Positions 56,450 through 64,000 of a DNA stretch of 64,000 nucleotides are shown in pieces (position 1 is the first letter of the stretch; the number at the start of each line of letters is the position of its first letter). Below the pieces are notes generated by a model, which saw only the letters and a list, made by a program, of their open reading frames with translations, was not told the DNA's origin and did no database searches. The position numbers and the translations under genes were made by a program. This DNA is from Torreya grandis (taxonomy: Eukaryota; Streptophyta; Pinopsida; Cupressales; Taxaceae), in the NCBI GenBank assembly GCA_037957365.1, contig JARHVA010001191.1:1959501-2023500 (forward strand), read 5' to 3'.

Positions 56450-57779
56450 TGTTTCTACTCATTTTCACTTTTTACATTCAAAAGAAATAAGAAACTAAGG
56501 GTTAATGATCAGGGGTTAGATGATACCCGGATGAAGCTACGCATTGTATCCAGACGATTAAAGGAGATCCTCTTTGGCTATGGAGGATGACAATTGTAGA
56601 TAAGAGAGACTTAAACAAAGAAAATGTTAGATAGATATATGGTGGACTACCAAGCAAAGCTCGGTCCCAGAAGTGCAAAGACTTCTTTGAGGGATGACAG
56701 TCCACTAGTTGATAAAAGAGTGTTGCTAGAAAGAGAAATGGTGAAAGACTAAACAAAATAAATAGAGATAATGCATACCTATATTCTGTTGTTGATCTGT
56801 CACAGTCACCAACGTCAGTAGTTTTATCAGCATTGGTTGGACAAGGTTGTCGACGTCAGTTATTCTGCCGACGTCGGTAGGAGCAATGGTCGATGTCGAT
56901 CAAGGCAATGGCCTTGGACGGGTTTTAGATGGGTTTATGGTCAATAGAGGGATCTGGAAGGAGTTTGGGTCTATTTAATGGTTTGTGGAGGATTGAAAGA
57001 TAGTGAATATGGTCTGGGAAAGGGCTAAGGTAGAGGATAGGGGTGGAAAGAGAATAAGAATGAGAGGAAGGCCCCAGGAAGAAAGTCGGGTTGTCTATCA
57101 ATAGTACTCAAGAATATTCAATGGACTAATCACTAATGCATTCTAAAAATACTAAAATATAAACCAAAATAGTACTTAGCTCTACTTGTGGCTGAACCAG
57201 AAGGGTAAAAGACTTGTTTTCGTTATGGATGATGTAGTAGACCTCATGCAACGTTTCAACCTGGTGTGGAGTGAATTCTGCAGAGTTTCTTAGCCTGGAG
57301 AGTGATGATAGAATGCTGATGCCTACAAAGAGTTGAGGAGCAAGATAATTCTGATCTTGGGAGCAAGAGAATTCACATTCAAGCTACAGTCAAGGTCAAA
57401 ATTTAGTTTTAAGCAACCGATGTCAGTGATACCACCGACATCGGTCGACTGTTAACCGACATCAGCGGCTAGAGAATGGGAAAAAAGGCTATTTTTTGCC
57501 TTTTGCCCGTTCTTCCATCTACCAAGTTTGGTTGTCATTGTTAAACGGTCCAAAGGCAGGTTTAATAGGCACAAGAATTATTGGGAGAGTTAAAATTAGG
57601 TCTTAGGTAATTATGATTAGTCATAGGGTGATAAATGGCCTAAGAGCTAGGAATCCAAGGTGAGGTGTCTAGGGGGGATTATTAATTTAAAATAAGTATT
57701 TTAAATTAATAAAGTATAGGTTAGGCATGTTAAAGTTAGAAAGGGACCAAGGGGGGTTGACACTATTTTGGTGTCTACA
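56450..57779 (-). repeat. Gypsy-2 5' LTR (1330 bp)
   Basis: It is the mate of 43203-44532. Cluster A of the 12-mer is at 56808-56900 (spacings 18, 23, 18, 22) and cluster B at 57416-57466 (18, 21), at the same offsets as in the other LTR. A weak TATA-like ATATATCTAT on the minus strand at 56631-56640 would place both clusters upstream of the promoter. Confidence 0.93.
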
Positions 57780-58404
57780 ATTCTTATATAATGTATTAGA
57801 ATATGAAGGTTCAACCTTGGTTGCTAATGGCATCCTTGTGCGATTTAGTGACCTTGGCCAACCTATAAATGCACTAAGGGTTGAAACCTAAATGTACCAA
57901 GACTCCATGACCTATGCTTAAAGCGTCATCTTGAGGATGGGTTATTGAACCTAAGCCATCCCTTTGACTTATCTAAATAAATGAATGACCCCACTAGTCA
58001 TTCTCATAGCTTGTGCCCCTAAGAGCCCATCCCCTCCAAATATATACTTATACCTTAGGACTTAAGCCACTAAGAAAACTTGTATTTATTAAACTCCCCA
58101 TGAAGAACCTATCATCGAATGGCCACCTGAACACCTCTAGCTAATGACTAAGACCCTTTGAACCCTGAGTTGTGTCATGATGCAACTAGCCCAATGCATG
58201 CATGATCCCTTCACTATTACGCTTTAAGTGAACACACAAGGCTTGTACCTTGTGTAAAACTGATGCTAACACTATAACATGGTTAAATTTTTTGCACTAG
58301 ACCTTACTACCCTTTCACCTAGCCCCACCAAGTCTAGAAATGACCTGGCTTGATAGATACGTGCATGACTAAGTGCAAATACCAACCTAGAGAACTTTTA
58401 TACA
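57780..58404 (+). repeat. Gypsy-3 3' LTR, second part
   Basis: It resumes at ATTCTTATATAATGTATTAG, collinear with 27416-28037, and ends ACTTTTATACA. Together with 42502-43202 it equals the 5' LTR length once the 5-bp duplication is removed. Confidence 0.9.
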
Positions 58405-60100
58405 ATTCCAGATGCGTCCTTGAAGGTATAATTTTTTTTCTACTAATATTTTCTTCTATCTAAAGTAAAAATTTGCTTTTGTCTGTTAATAGCTTCATGA
58501 TTTTGTCTTAAGGTTTTGGTTTCCTTAGCATTTTCTACTTTGTTTTATGTATTTCTAGGTTTATTTCTATATTAATGGTTTCACTATCAATAGACATGAT
58601 TTCGATCTTTACTAGTTTTTAATTTATAGTTAACATGTTCAGTGTAGCAGCTCCATTTTATGCATAAACAACTTTATCCTAAGGAGTAATAGCTTCATTT
58701 CTAAATAGAAGTGACTTTACTTTTGAATATATATTTTTTAGGTTTCCACTCAAGAATAAAATCAAACTATTAACACTTGCTTGAAGGTCTACTCTAGTAC
58801 TCGAGCACCAGACAACATCCTTATATAGATTTAGTCCCCACATATTGTGAGGTATTTATGGGACACCCTTAATGAACCTTATATACCATAGATTATGACC
58901 TTTCAAATGCAAATAATTATCAATGCAGGGGAACAACATCCCTAAAAATTAATCACTATATATAGATGTATAGTAAGGGTTAAGAGACCAACCTAGTCAC
59001 CACTTTACATGAGTAAATTGGTAGGTTGGTAGTTATGTTTCACACCCATAATTTATTAACATACACTTTTCATATTACATGATCTTGTTCATGTGTTTTC
59101 AATACCAATATTGTTTTTAGACATATTCCTGTCACCCAACAAGTTGCCCCATCAAATTTAACACAAGGCTCACACAACTTTCAATCCTATTATCCAATTC
59201 ATACATCAATCAAAACCATCACCAGAATATAATCTAACAACATCCCATTTTACCTCATCTCTTCCACACATCCTCTCAAGAAATATAGTCTTGTCCAAAA
59301 TCACCCCCATCACTTGTCCATTATTAAACCTCTTAAGCTTTCTTGAAATCAAATCCATATTCCATCAAAATTACATAGCCAAGTCCAATCATCTCATCAT
59401 TATTTATCCCGCTTGAGAAAATCTCATCAAATCACTTAATTAAGGTAGTCCCAATCAAATCCAGGCAACTTTAATTAAGTTCACGCACATCAACATATCA
59501 AATTACATATATTTTTATCTAGCCCAAACCTAACACCCTCAAACTAAGAAAAATCATGAGTTTTTCTTAGTTCATCATCCAGTTCAAGAACTAGTCAAAT
59601 CTATGGATATCATACCCTCGCCTCATCTTAATCAAGCTAGATCACGTCTAAACTTCAAATTTGCTCAAGAACACCATGTCAAAAATCTAGTCCCATTAAG
59701 TCAATTTTATCAATCAATATTCCCTAGTTTCATATCATCTAAACACATTCTAACTCATTCACACATCAGCACCATGCCCATCCAAATTCATCAATGACTC
59801 ATGATTGGACAAAGCCATAATGATGACGTTGAAACTCTTTATAAGGAAATAATCATCATGATAATAATGAAAAAAAACTTATTAGTATAGATGCAACAAT
59901 CAAGATCTGCAATATGTCTTGTTGAATACTAATTAGGGTAGCACCCAATTACAATAATATGTTTATGACAATAGGGATGAGTTATCACTCCATATTATTA
60001 ATTCAGGAGCTAAACTCCATCCTAATTTTTATGGTGATAACTTAAGACATATTATTCAAATACTTGATTGAGAAAGACCTACACCTAGCCACAATCCTTT
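58405..60100. other. Unassigned AT-rich sequence right of Gypsy-3
   Basis: No long frame, RNA gene or LTR mate was found. It may include the 5' LTR and leader of Gypsy-4, but the second LTR lies outside the window so I cannot define it. A TATA-like TATATATAG occurs at 58959-58967. Confidence 0.4.
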
Positions 60101-60509
60101 TGAAGAATAATAATAAGAACCTCAGGTTGAATCTATCAATATTAACTACATCAAATTGGGTAAAGAGAAGTCCACCTTAGAATACCAAGAAGAACAAGAC
60201 CATAAAAAATCCTTACTTGATCATCTAAATAAAATCACTCAAAAAAGTGGCCTCCCTATCATCTCAAATATATCCTGATGCTAATAAACCTCAAACTCCT
60301 AAGAAGTCATCCAAAACTAATTTGCTTCTCACAAGCCAAAATCAAAACAAGCCTAATCATCATCTATCATCATTAGTGTCATTTTTTGACCCCATGTTTG
60401 CCCAATAATGGTAAGTGATGATGCATTATATACAAGGTATATAAGTGGGTTCATATATCAATAAATATACATTTGAATACTTATGCCCCTATCCACTCGA
60501 TAAGGACAT

Positions 60510-60788
60510 AGTATGTGTTCCCTTATCTTCTCAATTTGAACCACTTAAATTTGAGAAATACATGGGGAAGGGGGATCCAAGGGAACATGTCAAGGAAATT
60601 ATCATGTTATATCAATAATTTTCTTATGGTGATACTTGTCTTCTTATATTATTCCCTTGTAGTCTTGGAAGACAAGCTTTGGAATGGTTCATGCACTAAC
60701 CAAAGGGATCAACAACATCATTCACAGACTTGTCAAATAAGTTTGTCAAACATTTCTACTATAATGTGGAACATGAAGTTACCATATT

Positions 60789-60824
<36 letters not shown>

Positions 60825-61132
60825 CCAAAAAAATGAATGGATAAATTTTCTCATCATTATTATATATATGGTGAAGTCTAGCAAGAAAATTCCCATGTTT
60901 GATCCCTAATAAACAACTAACCACTATTTTCATCACCAACTTGAATCAAGAACTATCTCTCCAATTCAAACTACATTGTGTCAATACCGTTGATGAGATT
61001 GTTAAAAAGGGTATTCAAATTGATAAATCCCCCATTTCCAAGGGGGTAATCAAAATATTTTCAAATAATGATCAAATTCAAACTAATACCTCAATAAAAA
61101 ATCCAAAGTTATTTAATAAGAAAAAAATGTAA
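60510..61132 (+). pseudogene. Gypsy-4 gag (decayed, split by a TA microsatellite)
   Basis: The gag core reads FEPLKFEKYMGKGDPREHVK, then LFPCSLGRQALEWFMH, then FTDLSNKFVKHFYYNVEHEV. These are the usual gypsy gag landmarks (DPREH, ALEWF, F..LS..F..HF), with two stops. A (TA)n tract follows at 60790. Gag then resumes in the 77-codon frame at 60899-61132 with IFITNLNQELSLQFKLHC and a Lys-rich tail. No zinc knuckle was found. Confidence 0.75.
60790..60822. repeat. (TA)n microsatellite, about 16 units
   Basis: An uninterrupted AT/TA run lies inside the Gypsy-4 gag remnant. Its length is likely polymorphic. Confidence 0.95.
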
Positions 61133-62089
61133 CTGGTGATGGAGTTTCAAATGCCAAACATGTCCAAACCATCTAAGGATATAATCCTTCTATATCTCAA
61201 ATGGAATATAATGTCATTATACCTAGATGAAATCCAAAGATAGAATCCAGGAGTAATGATACACTAATCTCAGTGAACCTATGGAGAATTTCCAAAAGAA
61301 TATTATAACTACTAACATAATTTTTCTTCCTAAAATAAAACCTCTTGATGAGATTCAACCAAAGCCATCATGATATAAGGAATATTAATATCATGTATAT
61401 CATTGAGTCAAGTGTTATAACAACCAAATATGCATTCAAGTTTAAAATTATATCTGATTTATCATGGATAAATAGAAGTTGAAGGAGAGGAGTATTCTTC
61501 CAATAATTAGCAGCTTGGAATATACCAAGATCCTTTCCCAAAGCATGACCAAAAACATAAAAACACACATTGAGATTAAGGTCAAACCTCTCATTCCAAT
61601 CATGTGGACTATAAGAGGACCCCTCACCATTATGACTTGGTTTTCAGCCCCATTGACCACTATAAGCACATGGTCATCACAATCAAGATAAGGGCTAAGT
61701 CTCCTAAACACCCTCCTATCCAAAACTATCATGTTATTAGGATCAAAAGACCATCATCTAATTATGTTGGTACCACATGTGTAAAAATAACTATACTATG
61801 GGTACCTCCTAAAGCTCCCCCTCAAAGGGCACACCTAAATTTTGATGTCTAAATACCTCCTATGACTACTCTTTTGGGTGACTACAACATCATCCAACAA
61901 CTTGAAAAGACCCCAACCAAGATTTATATTATGGAACTTATCAAATATTCCTTTATCCACCATGACATTCTCAATAAAACTCTCCAAGAGTCAATATTTA
62001 TAGTAGATATTGACCCCAGTTAGTTCCAAGTCCTCATGGGTCGTCTCTCATCTACCTAGCAACTTACATTTGATCTGTAAGACATGTAT

Positions 62090-62440
62090 CCTCTTGGTCC
62101 CAATCATAATAACCCCTTGTATATTTAGGTATTCATTATCAATCACAAAATTAAGATAGCACTTGTAGATAGTGGATTTGTATTCAACCTCTATAACATC
62201 AATATGATCAAGAGTCTAAGATATTTGGATTCCACACTTAGGACATAGATCATCACAATCAAAGCTTATGATGATAATGAATGATAGTCATCCAGCACTA
62301 TCTACCTTCTTGTAATGGTGGGGTTCATTATGCGTAAAAACTTAATCCATGTGGTAGAATTTGAATTACCCTACAACATTTTTGGGTTGTCTTCATATGC
62401 ACAAAAACTAGGTTATGCCATCTACCATCCATTGATGTCT
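62090..62440 (+). pseudogene. Gypsy-4 protease (decayed)
   Basis: The active-site region reads FIINHKIKIALVDSGFVFNL, with the catalytic Asp-Ser-Gly kept at 62168-62176. Downstream, ITIKAYDDNE and VEFELPYNIFGLSSYAQKL match the protease C-terminus, where the motif is YN..LGR. Stops separate the parts. It sits between gag and RT as expected. Confidence 0.72.
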
Positions 62441-63847
62441 TAAATTCCATCATTATGGAATGGAAGTCACAATCCTTAGTGATCCAAAACCCTTCCAATA
62501 TTGTCAAGCATTGGAGGGACATCATCAAGACACTATTTATTCTCCCAGTAGTTATAGTGTTCCTCCTATCAATAATAAGTCCAAATCTTACATCCATACA
62601 TATGATTAACCATCCTCTTCCTCTAATATGCTTGTATATTATTGCATAAAAATCATCCCTAAAGGATGTGATGAATATGAATACCACACCTTCAATATTG
62701 GAAAAATCCATGTGTCACCATGAAGTTATGAGCATCCCACCATGAAGGAGGTTAGACTGACATCTCATCTAATTGGAAAAATGCCAAGATAGCATTTTCT
62801 AAATTTAATTTCCTACCAAAAGAGCAAATTGAGCAATCAGATCACTCTTGATTATCTAAGGAAGGCCTGGTAACATATTTCCAACATCTAGAATATTTGA
62901 AGGCCAATCAAATATGCAATAATGTGAACAATAAATGAAAGTGACTTAAAATTTATGAGTAGGGCATTCTAAAACTCATCTTTGTTAAATATAATCAATT
63001 GTATCATGATTTGGTATATAAAACACTAGGTGGTGATCCCTATGATGTCATCTCTGAAACCTCATTAAATTTTGTGGACTCCTTGTTATAAAAAGACATC
63101 AAAATAAGGTTTATTCATAGTCTCTATGAACATATTGCTACCATGAAGCTCTTCACTGACACATCCATTTGTACCATCAACCTTAACATCTACCACCCTG
63201 ACTTGGTTGATTGGGACTAATAGAAATAATTATCTTTTAATATCTTTTAGAATGATGAAACCATCATATAGTTAATGGACATATAGGACCATTTACCATT
63301 AGGAAACCAAAATAAGGGGTTGCAATCAATTTATATGTGTGTGCCTAATTTTGAGAATAAGTAGAATTCCCTAGATAGAAGAAATCTAAAAAATCAAAAG
63401 ATAATTAAAAAATAAACATAATAAAAAAATTAAGTCCCTTAATAAAAATATCTCTGAGGTGATAGTGGATGAAACAAATAAAAATAAAACAAACAAAAAA
63501 ATAAAAATGTTTCTATTAGTAAAACCTCTCTAAGGTACCAATAGAGGGGGGGAAATTTTCCTATGAGCATACCACTGCAGCATCAAACCAACCCCCAATC
63601 TTATTATCAACAAATAATCTTGTTCTAAAAGAATGGAAGGCATTTGATGATCTATTTTTATAATTTATAGATATCATGCAGATGCCTAAATAATATCAAA
63701 TTCCTCCTCCTCTAATGTATATGTAGGATCAATCACCATTATTGGTAAAAAAATTATGTTAACATTAGAACATAAGACAACCCTAAGATGATTAAGATTT
63801 AGGCTACCCTCACTTCTAAAGAAAAATAGATCTTAGCCATTCTTCTC

Positions 63848-64000
63848 AAATAATTTATCGACATATTTTCCTAGTCCTTTTTAGACATGCCAGGTTTAGA
63901 TCCATCTTTAGTCATCCATCTATATGGTAACCCTATTAAGCAAAAACTTCACAAAATTTACCCCAAGGTGGCTCTCCTGGTCAAAAAAGAGATAAAAAAA
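63848..64000 (+). pseudogene. Gypsy-4 reverse transcriptase, N-terminal start
   Basis: The frame reads FIDIFS, a stop, SFLDMPGLDPSLVIHLYGNP and KLHKIYPKVALLVKKEIKK. This is the same RT entry motif seen in Gypsy-2 (MPAIDP and HPRVALLVKEEL). The window ends about 20 residues into the conserved fingers. Confidence 0.82.

Larger units (their letters stand above)
43203..57779 (-). mobile_element. Tat-like Ty3/gypsy retrotransposon (Gypsy-2) nested in Gypsy-3 LTR
   Basis: Two 1330-bp LTRs (43203-44532 and 56450-57779) start TGTTTCTACTC and end GTGTCTACA. A PBS adjoins the right LTR and a polypurine tract the left, so the element lies on the minus strand. The order is leader, gag, Pro/Ser-rich linker, protease, RT, RNase H, archaeal-like RNase H, integrase and a long 3' region. 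The dual RNase H between RT and integrase, the 14.6-kb size and the GHDT zinc motif fit the Tat/Ogre lineage. The LTRs are highly alike, and the insertion site is confirmed by the empty allele. Confidence 0.93.
26716..58404 (+). mobile_element. Ty3/gypsy retrotransposon (Gypsy-3), host of two nested insertions
   Basis: The 5' LTR is 26716-28037. The 3' LTR is 42502-43202 continued at 57780-58404 after removal of Gypsy-2. The flanks AGTCC (26711-26715) and ATTCC (58405-58409) are a plausible 5-bp target duplication with one change. The interior holds gag with zinc knuckles, protease, RT, RNase H and integrase, then about 5.2 kb of a further decayed coding-like region. Dense stops and diverged LTRs, clearly less alike than those of Gypsy-2, make it the oldest layer. 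Without its insertions it measures about 15.1 kb. Confidence 0.87.
60101..64000 (+). mobile_element. Ty3/gypsy element (Gypsy-4), internal part, runs off the window
   Basis: gag (about 60510-61132), protease (about 62090-62440) and the start of RT (63848-64000) follow each other on the + strand in gypsy order. The LTRs, the rest of RT, RNase H and integrase are not in the window. Stops and frameshifts are dense, so it is decayed. The stretches 61133-62090 and 62441-63847 are stop-rich linker without a recognised domain. Confidence 0.75.

Overview
This window looks like nuclear DNA from a seed plant with a large, repeat-filled genome. I favour a gymnosperm, but that is an inference from the repeat load and is not proven. 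I see no intact host gene, no rRNA or tRNA gene and no CRISPR array. Positions 1-9640 and 58405-60100 are AT-rich sequence without recognisable coding. About 80 percent of the rest is decayed LTR retrotransposon, stacked as insertions inside insertions. All element and domain calls come from reading LTR pairs, primer-binding sites (PBS) and conserved protein motifs by eye; no identities or ages were computed.

Stack A (10043-24856): a Ty1/copia element on the + strand has LTRs at 10043-10249 and 24627-24856. It was split just after its 5' LTR by Gypsy-1 (10258-19982, minus strand). Gypsy-1 reads gag, protease, an extra RNase H, reverse transcriptase (RT), RNase H and integrase (INT), which is an uncommon domain order. 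Without Gypsy-1 the copia is about 5.1 kb, a normal copia size. It has lost the RT active site and RNase H.

Stack B (26716-58404): Gypsy-3, on the + strand, is the oldest layer. A 2-kb copia derivative (Copia-2, 38223-40260, minus) lies in its long post-integrase region, flanked by a perfect GAAGA target-site duplication. A 14.6-kb Tat-like element (Gypsy-2, 43203-57779, minus) lies inside its 3' LTR. The other Gypsy-3 LTR keeps the empty target site at 27416-27420, which confirms the Gypsy-2 insertion. From about 60100 a fourth gypsy element (+ strand) shows gag, protease and the start of RT and runs off the window.

The most notable unexplained signal is a degenerate 12-bp near-palindrome with consensus ACCGACGTCGGT. 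It occurs in ordered clusters in both Gypsy-2 LTRs, in the Gypsy-2 leader and in Copia-2, and once 19 bp upstream of a TATA box at 20111. In Gypsy-2 the copies alternate at 18- and 21-23-bp spacing. Several copies contain the RCCGAC core, and one contains the exact 9-bp TACCGACAT, known as the plant drought/cold response element (DRE/CRT). The clusters may therefore be a stress-responsive enhancer shared by unrelated retrotransposons.
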